A stretch of 64,000 nt of DNA from the NCBI GenBank assembly GCA_963726575.1, contig CAVSCR010000005.1, forward strand, positions 372,001-436,000, in the 5' to 3' direction. This stretch comes from CAVSCR01 sp963726575. Lineage in GTDB: Bacteria > Actinomycetota > Actinomycetes > JAHEKZ01. Shown here piece after piece: positions 1 through 8,897 of this stretch. A program made the translations under genes and the position numbers. Position 1 is the first letter of the stretch. Every line of letters starts with the position of its first letter. Under the pieces are notes generated by a model that was not told where the DNA came from, did not search any database, and saw only the letters and a list, made by a program, of their open reading frames with translations.

Positions 1-452
1 TCGCCTGGGTCATCCTGCCCAGCGCGCTGCGCCTGCTGCTCGGGTTCACGCCCGACGGAGTCCTCAACCTGCAGGGGTTCGACCAGTACCTCACCTTCAT
101 CGTGCAGCTGAGCGTGGTGTTCGGGATCGGCTTCCTCACGCCGGTCTTCATCGTCGCCCTGAACTGGGTGGGCGTCTTGCCGGCGAACGTGATGCTGCGC
201 CACTGGCGCTGGATCGTGCTGGGTTGCCTGTTGTTCGGTGCAGTCGCGACGCCCACGGGCGACCCTCTGACGCTGTCGTACGTGACGATCCCGGTCCTGG
301 TGCTGATGTTCACCGGCGTCGGCATCGCCTGGCTGCACGACCGTCGTAAGCCCAAGGCAGTGGACGACCTCGACTACTCCACGCTGTCCGACGACGAGGC
401 GTCACCGCTCGTCGCACCGCGCCCCGTCGTCGACGACGACGAAGTGACCTGA
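1..452 (+). CDS. tatC: Sec-independent translocase subunit TatC, C-terminal part
   Basis: The gene enters from the left edge, with the reading frame starting at base 3. About 149 residues remain. They show the TatC-type loop and the last membrane helices (LLLGFTPDGV, then a QYLTF-like stretch and two hydrophobic segments), followed by an acidic, proline-containing cytoplasmic tail. TatC is the membrane receptor that binds twin-arginine signal peptides and, with TatA/B, moves folded proteins across the membrane. tatC directly upstream of helY on the same strand is the mycobacterial arrangement. The N-terminal half is outside the window. Confidence 0.85.
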   Translation, partial: AWVILPSALRLLLGFTPDGVLNLQGFDQYLTFIVQLSVVFGIGFLTPVFIVALNWVGVLPANVMLRHWRWIVLGCLLFGAVATPTGDPLTLSYVTIPVLVLMFTGVGIAWLHDRRKPKAVDDLDYSTLSDDEASPLVAPRPVVDDDEVT

Positions 453-473
453 GCGCTGCCGTAGCCTGGCCAG

Positions 474-3212
474 ATGTCCACGTCCCCGACGCCGGCGGAC
501 CGGTATGCCGCCGCGCGGGAACGGGCTGCGCTGGCCGCGACTGAGCTCGGCCGCTTCGCCGCGAGCTACGAGTTCGGGCTCGACCCGTTCCAGGTGGAGG
601 CGTGTCAGGCCCTCGAGGCCGGAACTGGCGTGCTGGTCGCCGCGCCCACGGGCTCTGGGAAGACGGTGGTCGGCGAGTTCGCCGTGCATCTCGCGCTGAC
701 CCGCGGCCAGAAATGCTTCTACACCACGCCGATCAAAGCTCTTTCGAACCAGAAGTACCACGATCTCGTGGCCCGCCACGGCTCGGACCAGGTCGGACTG
801 CTGACCGGCGACACGTCGGTCAACGGCGAGGCTGCGGTGGTGGTGATGACCACCGAGGTCCTGCGCAACATGCTCTACGCCGGCTCGGGCACGTTGGCCG
901 GCCTCGGCTTCGTCGTGATGGACGAAGTGCACTATCTGGCCGACCGCTCGCGCGGCGCGGTGTGGGAAGAAGTGATCATCCACCTTCCGGAGTCGGTGGC
1001 CGTCGCGGCCCTGTCGGCAACGGTGAGCAACGCCGAGGAGTTCGGCGAGTGGCTGGGCGAGGTGCGCGGCGACACCGCGGTCGTGGTCTCGGAGTTCCGC
1101 CCGGTGCCGTTGTGGCAGCAGGTGATGGCCGGCAAGACGTTGTACGACCTGTTCGTCGACGACGATCAGCGTCAGGTCAACCCCGAGCTGCAGCGCCTGG
1201 CCAGGGACGAGGAACGCACGTTCCGGCTACGCGGGCACCGCACCAAACGCGGTCAGCGCCCGCGCGGCCGTCCGCCTGGCGTCCCGAGCCGGGTCGAGGT
1301 GGTGGAGGCGCTCGAGAACCGGGAGCTGCTCCCCGCCATCGTGTTCATCTTCAGCCGGGCCGGCTGCGACGCGGCGGTGCGTCAGCTGCTCACGGGCCAC
1401 GTCCGGTTGAACGAAGGGCAGCAGCAGGCCGAGGTCCGAGCGGTCGCCGAAGCCGCGACGGCGCACATCAGCGACGAAGATCTTCGGGCGCTGGGCTACG
1501 GCGAGTGGCTGCAGGGCCTCGAGTACGGCTACGCCGCACACCACGCGGGGATGCTCCCGGCAATGAAGGAGGTCGTGGAGCAGCTGTTCGTGGCGGGCCT
1601 CGTACAGGTGGTGTTCGCGACCGAGACGTTGGCGCTGGGCATCAACATGCCGGCCCGCACTGTCGTCATCGAGAAGCTGACGAAGTGGAACGGCGAGGCC
1701 CACGCCGAGGTCACGCCCGCGGAGTACACCCAGCTGACCGGGCGGGCCGGACGCCGCGGGATCGACGTCGAGGGCGACGCTGTGGTCTTGTGGCAGCCCG
1801 GCTTCGACCCGCGGGCTGTGGCGGGCCTCGCCAGCACGCGGACCTATCCGCTGCGCTCGTCGTTTCGTCCCACCTACAACATGGCCGTCAACCTCGTGCG
1901 CCAGATGGGCCGGGTCTCGGCCCGTGAGGTGCTCGAGTCGTCCTTCGCCCAGTTCCAGGCAGACCGTGCCGTCGTAAGCCTGGCCCACAAGGCACGTACC
2001 AACGAAGAGGCGCTGATCGGGTACGTGCAGGCGATGACCTGCCACCTCGGCGACTTCGGCGAGTACGCGGGCATCCGACAGGAGCTGAAGCGACGCGAGA
2101 CGGACGTGTCGCGAGCGAAGTCCGTCGAACGCCGGACGGCCGCCGCCGCGTCGTTGCGCACACTGCGTCGCGGCGACGTGATCCAGGTGCCCGGGGGCAA
2201 GAAGGCAGGGGTCGCGGTCGTCGTCGAGGACGCCGCAGACGACCCACCCCGGGTCGTGGTCATGACCGACCGCGGCCAGGTTCGTCGGCTGTCCGCGACC
2301 GAGATCACTCACGAGGTGCCTGCCCTCACCCAGCTGCGGCTCGGCAAGGGGTTCAACGCGCGCAGCGCTCAGTCCCGGCGTGACCTCGTTGGACGCCTGC
2401 GCGAGGTCGATCTGCCCGACGAACTGACCGGGAGTCGAGGCACACGTAGCCGGTCGCACGGTGAGAGCAAGGACGACGCGGCGATCACCCAGTTGCGCGC
2501 GCAGCTGCGGTCGCACCCCTGTCATGCGTGCGAGGAACGCGAGGACCACGCACGCTGGGCGGAACGACATGCCCGGCTGAGCAAGGACACCCAGGAGCTG
2601 CGCGACCGGATGGAGCAGCGCACCAACACGATCGCGCGCACGTTCGACCGCGTGCTGGCCGTGCTCAGCGAGCTGGGCTACGTCGACGGTGATGAGGTGC
2701 TGCCCGTCGGCGAGCGGCTGGGGCGCATCTACTGCGAGCTCGACCTGTTGGCGGCGGAGTGCCTGCGCGAAGGTCTGTGGCACGAGCTCGACGCACAGGA
2801 GCTGGCGGCGGCCACGTCGGTGCTCGTCTACGAGTCGCGCACGGATGAGCCGAACAGCCCGCGACTGCCGGGCGGGCAGACCCGCGCCGCGATCGAGCGC
2901 ACCTTCGAGGTGGCAGACGATCTGCGCGCCCTGGAACGCCAGCATCGACTCGACTTCAAGCGGGTGCCCGACGCCGGCTTCGCCTGGGCGGCCTACCGGT
3001 GGGCCAGCGGCCACCGGCTGGAGGCGGTGCTGGAGGACTCCGACCTGACCGCGGGCGACTTCGTGCGCTGGACCAAGCAGGTGGTCGATCTGCTCGGCCA
3101 GATTGCGGACGCTGCCGCCGCTTCCGGAGAACCCGACCTGCGGGACACCGCTCGCGAAGCGGTCGGTCGGCTACGTCGGGGCGTGGTGGCCCTCGCCCCG
3201 CTGGAGGACTGA
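474..3212 (+). CDS. helY: Ski2/Mtr4-like DEAD/DEAH-box RNA helicase HelY
   Basis: 912 residues, close to the usual length of actinobacterial HelY. Superfamily 2 motifs are in order: Walker A APTGSGKT at residues 57-64, DEVH at about 150-153, SAT at about 181-183, and motif VI QLTGRAGRRG in the second RecA domain. The long C-terminal region matches the Ski2/Mtr4 type. It is expected to unwind RNA using ATP; the substrate is unknown. It starts 21 bases after tatC, so co-transcription is likely. The ATG start is followed directly by a typical N-terminus. Confidence 0.9.
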   Translation: MSTSPTPADRYAAARERAALAATELGRFAASYEFGLDPFQVEACQALEAGTGVLVAAPTGSGKTVVGEFAVHLALTRGQKCFYTTPIKALSNQKYHDLVARHGSDQVGLLTGDTSVNGEAAVVVMTTEVLRNMLYAGSGTLAGLGFVVMDEVHYLADRSRGAVWEEVIIHLPESVAVAALSATVSNAEEFGEWLGEVRGDTAVVVSEFRPVPLWQQVMAGKTLYDLFVDDDQRQVNPELQRLARDEERTFRLRGHRTKRGQRPRGRPPGVPSRVEVVEALENRELLPAIVFIFSRAGCDAAVRQLLTGHVRLNEGQQQAEVRAVAEAATAHISDEDLRALGYGEWLQGLEYGYAAHHAGMLPAMKEVVEQLFVAGLVQVVFATETLALGINMPARTVVIEKLTKWNGEAHAEVTPAEYTQLTGRAGRRGIDVEGDAVVLWQPGFDPRAVAGLASTRTYPLRSSFRPTYNMAVNLVRQMGRVSAREVLESSFAQFQADRAVVSLAHKARTNEEALIGYVQAMTCHLGDFGEYAGIRQELKRRETDVSRAKSVERRTAAAASLRTLRRGDVIQVPGGKKAGVAVVVEDAADDPPRVVVMTDRGQVRRLSATEITHEVPALTQLRLGKGFNARSAQSRRDLVGRLREVDLPDELTGSRGTRSRSHGESKDDAAITQLRAQLRSHPCHACEEREDHARWAERHARLSKDTQELRDRMEQRTNTIARTFDRVLAVLSELGYVDGDEVLPVGERLGRIYCELDLLAAECLREGLWHELDAQELAAATSVLVYESRTDEPNSPRLPGGQTRAAIERTFEVADDLRALERQHRLDFKRVPDAGFAWAAYRWASGHRLEAVLEDSDLTAGDFVRWTKQVVDLLGQIADAAAASGEPDLRDTAREAVGRLRRGVVALAPLED

Positions 3213-3269
3213 GCGCGAAAGGGTCCAAGGACCTGCGGCCACGGCAGTCCGGACGTCGATACTGGGCTC

Positions 3270-4700
3270 ATGCAGGAAGTCCGGCTGCCCGCGCGCTCAC
3301 CGCTGGACCTCGGCCCCGTGCTGGGGCAGGAGCGGGTGGCCCACCTCATCGACGAGGTTGCGCCGGCCCTGCTGTCGATCCTCGGCACCCACAGCATCAT
3401 CAACGTGAACTCGACGGCCGCCGGCGGCGGCGTCGCCGAGATGCTGCAGGTGCTCCTGCCGCTGTCTCGCGGTGCCGGCGTCGACGCCCGTTGGCTCGTG
3501 ATCGACGGCGACCCGGCGTTCTTCGCGTTGACCAAGCGGCTGCACAACCGGCTGCATGGAGGTGCCGGCGACGGTGGGCGACTGGAAGGAGCCGAGCACG
3601 ACCATTACCAGCAGGTGTCACGCGCCAACTTCGACGAGCTCGAGGCGGTGGTGGCCGACGGCGATGTCGTGATCCTGCACGACCCGCAGACTGCCGGACT
3701 GGCCGAGGGCATGAAGACCCGTGGTACGCCGGTGGTGTGGCGCTGCCACGTCGGCAGCGACAGGTCGAACGCGCAGACGGAGCAGGCGTGGAACTTCCTG
3801 CGTCCGTACCTCGAGGGGTTCGTCGACGCGTACGTGTTCACGCGCGCGGACTACGCCCCGGCCTGGGTGCCACGCGACCGACTGCACGTGTTGCGGCCGA
3901 GCATCGACCCGCTGGCGCCGAAGAACCAGGATCTGAGCGAGAAGTACGCGGCCAACGTGCTGGCGCACGTGGGCATCATCAACGGCCAGGCCCGGCGACC
4001 GGTGCCGTTCGTGCGCGCCGACGGCTCGCCAGGGCGGGTGGAACGGTTCGCGGACATCATCCGTACCGGCCCACCTCCGGCCGCGGGTGCACCGCTTGTG
4101 GTGCAGGTCAGTCGGTGGGACCCGTTGAAGGACATGGCCGGTGTGATGCACGGCTTCGTCGAGCAGGTTCTGGACGGCAGCGACGCCCACCTCGTCCTGG
4201 CCGGTCCGGTCGTGACTGCGGTAGCCGACGACCCCGAGGCGGCCGAGGTGCTCGAGGCGACCTGGGAGCAGTGGCGCGCCCTGCGACACCATCAACGCAG
4301 CCGCGTGCAATTGGTGTGTCTGCCGATGAGTGATGTCGAGGAGAACGCACTGATCGTCAATGCGCTGCAACGGCATGCGGTGGTCGTGGCGCAGAAGAGC
4401 CTGGCCGAGGGCTTCGGACTCACGGTTGCCGAGGCGATGTACAAGGGGACGCCGGTCGTGGCGTCGGCAGTGGGAGGGATCGTCGACCAGGTCATCGACG
4501 GCGAGACGGGACTGCTGGTGCGACCGCCCAGCGACCTGGTGCAGTTCGGGGCCGCGGTCAACCGTCTGCTTGCCGATCCGAGCGCGGCCAAGGCGATGGG
4601 GGAGGCCGCCCGACAGCGAGTGATCCGAGAGTTCCTTCCCGACACGTCACTCGGGCAGTGGCAGCGGGTTCTGGTGCAGGCGATCAGCGACCGCGCCTAG
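3270..4700 (+). CDS. treT: GT4-family trehalose synthase (TreT-like glycosyltransferase)
   Basis: 476-residue GT-B glycosyltransferase. The N-terminal domain has NSTAAGGGVAEML, the signature that distinguishes TreT-like enzymes from other GT4 proteins, and the C-terminal domain has the E-x7-E motif at E380/E388 (EGFGLTVAEAM). TreT makes trehalose from NDP-glucose and glucose and can run in reverse, which would add a cytoplasmic trehalose route for osmoprotection or carbon storage. No other trehalose gene is nearby. The exact donor and direction are inferred from family membership only. Confidence 0.8.
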   Translation: MQEVRLPARSPLDLGPVLGQERVAHLIDEVAPALLSILGTHSIINVNSTAAGGGVAEMLQVLLPLSRGAGVDARWLVIDGDPAFFALTKRLHNRLHGGAGDGGRLEGAEHDHYQQVSRANFDELEAVVADGDVVILHDPQTAGLAEGMKTRGTPVVWRCHVGSDRSNAQTEQAWNFLRPYLEGFVDAYVFTRADYAPAWVPRDRLHVLRPSIDPLAPKNQDLSEKYAANVLAHVGIINGQARRPVPFVRADGSPGRVERFADIIRTGPPPAAGAPLVVQVSRWDPLKDMAGVMHGFVEQVLDGSDAHLVLAGPVVTAVADDPEAAEVLEATWEQWRALRHHQRSRVQLVCLPMSDVEENALIVNALQRHAVVVAQKSLAEGFGLTVAEAMYKGTPVVASAVGGIVDQVIDGETGLLVRPPSDLVQFGAAVNRLLADPSAAKAMGEAARQRVIREFLPDTSLGQWQRVLVQAISDRA

Positions 4701-4930
4701 CGGCGGCAGCGCATCATGGGGCAGAACCAGCTCGGCGGCCCGACACCGGCGAGGTTGGCCGGCGGACGGTGCGTCGACCCGTCGAGCAGCTGGGCGAAGC
4801 AACCGACCATGGCGCGGTCGGTGTGGACCGTGGTCGTCTGGGGTGCAACCGCCGAGAACCAGCACCAGCGCCAGACCAGAAGCAAGGGCGCAGTGACAAA
4901 GAGACTCGCTCCTCCGCCCGTCGGCCGCAC
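4697..4930 (-). CDS. small hypothetical protein, probably exported, Cys-containing
   Basis: 77 residues from a GTG start. The N-terminus (VRPTGGGASLFV) leads into a hydrophobic, Trp-rich stretch that could be a signal or membrane anchor, followed by a Cys-containing tail (MVGCF, FCPMMRC). Nearly all third codon positions are G or C in this frame, which supports coding. Its stop overlaps the treT stop, and the two genes converge. A second minus frame contains a lipobox-like LVLGGC, so a frameshift or a lipoprotein in the other frame cannot be excluded. No family recognised. Confidence 0.4.
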   Translation of the reverse strand: MRPTGGGASLFVTAPLLLVWRWCWFSAVAPQTTTVHTDRAMVGCFAQLLDGSTHRPPANLAGVGPPSWFCPMMRCRR

Positions 4931-5001
4931 GACCCGAGTGTGACCCGTCCCCGTCGGACGATCTTCAGCACCGGAGGAATTGTCGGAGGCGGCAGCTAAC
5001 A

Positions 5002-5017
5002 TCGAACACATGTTCGA
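5002..5017 (+). promoter_or_regulatory. SOS box (LexA operator) over the start codon of the DUF222/HNH gene
   Basis: TCGAAC-ACAT-GTTCGA is a perfect 6-4-6 palindrome matching the actinobacterial/Gram-positive LexA box as I know it (TCGAAC N4 GTTCGA). It covers the ATG at 5010, so bound LexA would block transcription or initiation of this gene. This predicts induction by DNA damage. Confidence 0.75.
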
Positions 5018-6353
5018 AGTCGAGGAGGTCCAGGCGGCGCTAGCGCAGGGCGAGGCCTGGCAGCCCCAGGTCCTCGACCTGCTGGCCACCGACGACTTCG
5101 GCCGTGCCGACTGGGACACCACGCTGAGCGCCATCCTCGCCACCGGCCCCGGACCCCAGACCGCTGCGGCTCTGCAGATGGTCGACGTCAAGGCCCTCGC
5201 GCCGGATCAGAGGATGCTGCTCGTCCAAGCGTGGGAGGCGCAGGTCAGCCACGCCGTCGCCGCGCAGCACGAGGCGCTGGCGGCGCTTGCCGGTCTGGAG
5301 AGCACCGAGGACGACCTGCTCACGCAGGTCGACGCCGCCTGTGCACTGAGCGTGGCGGGAGTCACCGCTCAACGACGGATCGACGTGGCTCGCGCTCTGG
5401 CGACCCGACTTCCCGTCGCTCGGGAGCGGCTGGCGTCGGGCCGGCTCGGCTATCCGCACGTGTGCGCGATCGTCGACGAGCTCCTGGCCGCCGACGACAA
5501 CCTGGCTAGAGCGGCCGAGGCCCAGCTGTTCGCGAAGCTGCGCGACGACGTCGTGTACACGCCCGGTCAGCTGCGCCGACGGTTGCGACGGATCGTGTTG
5601 TCGCTCGACAGCGAGGCTGCGCGAGCTCGGCAGGAAGCGGCCGCGCAGGAGGTGGGCGTCTCGCTGTCGCCTGAGGCGGACGGGATGGCCGTCATCGTCG
5701 GTCAGCTCGAGGCGGCGGACGCGATGGTGGTGTGGGAGGGCTTGACGGCTACGGCTCGGAAGTTGCGCGATCCCGGACAGCGTCGATCGTTGGACTACTG
5801 GCGGGCACAAGCGCTGATCGGCTGGGCGTCGGCCGCCCTGGCCGATCCTGACCTTCCGGCGACGCAGGGCAAGGCGCGACGCAGCGTGGCCGTGGTGATC
5901 GATCTGCCGACCTTGCTGGGCCTGGCCGACCACCCCGCCGAGCTCGCGGGATACGGGCCGATCCCGGCGTCCGTGGCCAGGGCACTCACCACCGACGCGG
6001 AGTGGCAGCGCTGGGTCCGCGACCCGGTGTCGGGGCATCTGCTCGATGTCGGGCGCACGAGCTACCGACCCAGCCAGCCGATGCGCGAGTACGTGATCGC
6101 CCGCGACGGGCGCTGCACGTTCCCTGGGTGCTCGCTGCCCGCGTGGCGGTGCGACCTCGACCACGAGGTCGGCTGGGCTGACGGTGGTGCCACGGCGAGC
6201 GCCAACCTGCAGGCCCTGTGTCGCCGCCACCACAGCGCCAAGACCAGTGGGCGCTGGACCATGAAGCGGGCCGTTGATGGAGTGGCGAACTGGACCCGGG
6301 CCGGAGGCCGCCCCTACGCGGTTCCTCGTCCCGAGCTGCCCGGACCACCGTGA
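5010..6353 (+). CDS. DUF222 (13E12 repeat family) HNH endonuclease domain protein
   Basis: 447 residues from the ATG at 5010. The N-terminal two thirds is the alpha-helical DUF222 region. An HNH motif occupies roughly residues 364-415: two Cys pairs around RCTFPGC and ALCRRHH, with DLDHEVGW supplying the His residues. A TTG at 4980 with GGAGG only 2 bases before it would add 10 residues. The ATG is preferred because it sits inside a perfect LexA box, an arrangement I remember for this family. It is a presumed nuclease of unknown role, common and often multicopy in actinobacteria. Confidence 0.8.
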   Translation: MFEVEEVQAALAQGEAWQPQVLDLLATDDFGRADWDTTLSAILATGPGPQTAAALQMVDVKALAPDQRMLLVQAWEAQVSHAVAAQHEALAALAGLESTEDDLLTQVDAACALSVAGVTAQRRIDVARALATRLPVARERLASGRLGYPHVCAIVDELLAADDNLARAAEAQLFAKLRDDVVYTPGQLRRRLRRIVLSLDSEAARARQEAAAQEVGVSLSPEADGMAVIVGQLEAADAMVVWEGLTATARKLRDPGQRRSLDYWRAQALIGWASAALADPDLPATQGKARRSVAVVIDLPTLLGLADHPAELAGYGPIPASVARALTTDAEWQRWVRDPVSGHLLDVGRTSYRPSQPMREYVIARDGRCTFPGCSLPAWRCDLDHEVGWADGGATASANLQALCRRHHSAKTSGRWTMKRAVDGVANWTRAGGRPYAVPRPELPGPP

Positions 6354-6374
6354 CCGCGACGTCGAGGTCGGTGG

Positions 6375-7313
6375 TTAGCGCACAGTTGCCTGGATCGCGG
6401 TGAGCAGACGGTCAACACTGCTTGCCAGGCCCCACTGAGTGCTGAGTTCGGTGAGCCGGTGCGCGTGTTTCGGCGTTGCTTGTAGCGCCGCCGAGACGTC
6501 GGGCAGTGGGACGTCGGTGCGGACCCGCACAACCGGTCCGGCGGCCACCAGGTAGTCGCGGGCTGCCCGCAAGGCAGGTCCCTTGGGGACGTCGGTGGCC
6601 GGGTCGTCGAGCGCGGCGAGGAGCGCATCGGCCGAGCCGAAGCGGGCGAGCAGGCCGGCTGCGGTCTTCTCACCGACGCCGGCAACGCCGGGCAGACCGT
6701 CCGACGCGTCGCCGCGTAGGAGAGCGAGGTCGGCGTACTGCTGGGGGGGCACGCCGTGGCGCGCCAGAACGGCTGCCTCGTCCATCACCTCGAGCTTGGC
6801 GTAGCCGCGTGCGTTGTAGAGGACGCGCACACCGCGGGCGTCGTCGACCACCTGGAACAGGTCGCGGTCTCCGGTGACGACGTCCACCGGGTGCGGCCAC
6901 CGCGCGGCCAGGGTGCCGAGCACGTCGTCGGCCTCGAAGCCGGAGACCCCGATCCGGGCGATGCCGATCGCGTCCAACACCTGTTCGATCACGGGGACCT
7001 GCGGTGAGAGCAGGTCGGGCACCTCCTCGGTGGCGACACCGGCGACCGCAGCGTCGGCGCCACCCTCGACCCGATGCGCCTTGTACGACGGGATCAGGTC
7101 GACGCGCCACTGGGGTCGCCAGTCCGCGTCGAAGGCGGCGATCAACGACGTGGGCGAGAAGTCGGAGATCAGACGGGCGATCGCATCGAGAAAGCCCCGA
7201 ACCGCGTTGACGGGGGTGCCGTCGGGTGCGGTCACCGAGTCAGGAACTCCGTGGAAGGCGCGGAAGTACATCGACGCCGAGTCCAACGCCATCAGACGGG
7301 CAGATTCGGTCAC
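6375..7313 (-). CDS. 5'-3' exonuclease (DNA polymerase I N-domain homologue)
   Basis: 312 residues from a GTG at 7313 (VTESARLMALDSASMYFR); a later ATG at 7292 is possible. It has the acidic metal-binding clusters of the FEN/PolA exonuclease fold (MALDSASMYF, FDADWRP, FEADDVLGTLA, VTGDRDLF) and the H3TH motif (GLPGVAGVGEKTA). There is no polymerase domain. It should remove RNA primers or flaps from DNA 5' ends. The mycobacterial homologue (Rv2090) occupies the equivalent place between helY and the M24 peptidase gene. Confidence 0.85.
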   Translation of the reverse strand: MTESARLMALDSASMYFRAFHGVPDSVTAPDGTPVNAVRGFLDAIARLISDFSPTSLIAAFDADWRPQWRVDLIPSYKAHRVEGGADAAVAGVATEEVPDLLSPQVPVIEQVLDAIGIARIGVSGFEADDVLGTLAARWPHPVDVVTGDRDLFQVVDDARGVRVLYNARGYAKLEVMDEAAVLARHGVPPQQYADLALLRGDASDGLPGVAGVGEKTAAGLLARFGSADALLAALDDPATDVPKGPALRAARDYLVAAGPVVRVRTDVPLPDVSAALQATPKHAHRLTELSTQWGLASSVDRLLTAIQATVR

Positions 7314-7365
7314 CCGCCTGACGGTACCCGTGATCAAACCGGGCGACCGCGCGTACGGTCGGGCC

Positions 7366-7746
7366 ATGGACACGTACCTCGATGACGCCGAGGCCGTCAG
7401 GGCCGCCGTGCAGCGCTATGTCGACGCCTGTCGCGTCGCCGACCCTGAGGCGCTCCGGGCCGCCCTGCACCCAGCCTGGACGATGTACGGCATCGACAGC
7501 GACACGGTCGACGTCGCAGCCGCGCCCGAGGAGTTCGTCCAGTGGCTGCAGGACCAGGAGTCACCGCTCGGCTACCGGGCGAGCATCACTGCGATCGACG
7601 TGGCCGGACATGCCGCGTGCGCGACGCTGGTGGAGGAGAGCTACTACGGGATCGACTACGTCGTGTTCTTCACGTTGATGCGCTACGACGGCAGGTGGCA
7701 GGTGGTCACCAAGACCTACAGCGAGATGCCCCGCGTGCCCGCCTAG
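7366..7746 (+). CDS. SnoaL/NTF2-like fold protein (lumazine-binding-like family)
   Basis: 126 residues from the ATG at 7366. The pattern is an N-terminal helix (AVQRYVDACRVADPEALRAAL) followed by WTMYG and three or four beta strands ending in the DGRWQVVTKTYSE signature of the NTF2-like group often annotated as putative lumazine-binding. No catalytic residues can be assigned, and these proteins range from isomerases to ligand binders. It is divergent from the exonuclease gene, 52 bases away, and ends 9 bases before the peptidase start, so it may be co-transcribed with that gene. Confidence 0.7.
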   Translation: MDTYLDDAEAVRAAVQRYVDACRVADPEALRAALHPAWTMYGIDSDTVDVAAAPEEFVQWLQDQESPLGYRASITAIDVAGHAACATLVEESYYGIDYVVFFTLMRYDGRWQVVTKTYSEMPRVPA

Positions 7747-7755
7747 AGTGAGCGG

Positions 7756-8874
7756 GTGACCAGCGCCGTCTCCGCCCACCGTCTGCTGCGCGCTCGCGAC
7801 GCCGCACAGGAGGCCGGAGTCGACGCCTTGCTGATCTCCCCGGGTCCGGACCTGCGCTACCTCACCGGTTACGAGGCACTACCGCTGGAACGGTTGACCT
7901 GCCTGATCGTGCCCGCAACAGGTGACCCGGTGCTCGTGGCTCCTGCACTCGAGGTTCCGGCCGCCATGGCATCGCCGGTCGCCGACCTGGGGATCGACGT
8001 CGTGGGCTGGGTCGAGACCGACGACCCCTACGCGCTCGTCGCCTCGTTGCTGCCAGGCACGGTGGCCGACGACGGCACGGTGGCCGTCGACAACACGATG
8101 TGGGCGCAGAAGGTGCTGAACCTTCGCGCGGCCATGCCGGGGGCCCGGCAGGTGCTGGCTGGGCCGGTGCTCCGCGAGCTGCGGATGATCAAGGAAGCAG
8201 CCGAGGTCGACGCCCTGCGACAGGCGGCATGGGCGATCGACCGGGTGCACGCGCGCGTGCCACAGTTCCTGCGTCCGGGCGTGACCGAGCGCGCGGTCGC
8301 CCGCCACATCGCCGAGCTGATCCTGGGGGAGGGGCACGTCAGCGTCGACTTCGTGATCGTCGGATCGGGGCCGAACGGCGCCAGCCCGCATCACGAGGTG
8401 TCCGACCGGGAGTTGCAGGCGGGGGACAGCGTTCTGGTCGACATCGGCGGCACCATGCCCAGCGGCTATTGCTCCGACGAGACTCGGATGTACAGCCTGG
8501 GTCCGCCGGACGAGGAGTTCCTGAGCTACTACGCCGTCCTGCACGACGCACAGGCCGCGGCTGTCGCGCACGCCCGTCCGGGCGTCAGCGCGGAATCGGT
8601 GGACGCCGCCGCACGCGTCCCCATCAGCGACGCGGGATACGGCGAGCACTTCATCCACCGCACGGGGCACGGCATCGGTCTGGAGACGCACGAGGAGCCC
8701 TACGTCGTGTCCGGGAACGACGAGCTGCTGCGCCCAGGAATGGCGTTCAGCGTCGAGCCGGGCATCTACCTGCCCGGTCGCCATGGGGCGCGTATCGAGG
8801 ACATCGTCGTCGTCACCGAGACCGGGGTCGAGTCGTTGACCAGGGCGCCACGCGATCTCGTCGTGGTCGACTGA
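7756..8874 (+). CDS. pepQ: M24 family Xaa-Pro aminopeptidase/dipeptidase
   Basis: 372 residues from a GTG. The creatinase-like N-domain is followed by a pita-bread metalloprotease domain whose ligands are visible: SVLVDIGGTM and CSDETRMY (two Asp), HRTGHGIGLETHEEP (His, Glu) and FSVEPGIY (Glu). It cleaves peptides next to proline using two metal ions in the cytoplasm. The equivalent position in mycobacteria is pepE (Rv2089c). The gene symbol is approximate within the M24 family. Confidence 0.8.
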   Translation: MTSAVSAHRLLRARDAAQEAGVDALLISPGPDLRYLTGYEALPLERLTCLIVPATGDPVLVAPALEVPAAMASPVADLGIDVVGWVETDDPYALVASLLPGTVADDGTVAVDNTMWAQKVLNLRAAMPGARQVLAGPVLRELRMIKEAAEVDALRQAAWAIDRVHARVPQFLRPGVTERAVARHIAELILGEGHVSVDFVIVGSGPNGASPHHEVSDRELQAGDSVLVDIGGTMPSGYCSDETRMYSLGPPDEEFLSYYAVLHDAQAAAVAHARPGVSAESVDAAARVPISDAGYGEHFIHRTGHGIGLETHEEPYVVSGNDELLRPGMAFSVEPGIYLPGRHGARIEDIVVVTETGVESLTRAPRDLVVVD

Positions 8875-8897
8875 GCCCGCGGCACGAGGAGGATTCG

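Noticed and set aside
1227..3014. Long open frame on the minus strand opposite helY (about 595 codons)
   Set aside because: It mirrors helY in a GC-rich sequence, has no recognisable domain, and helY has all helicase motifs.
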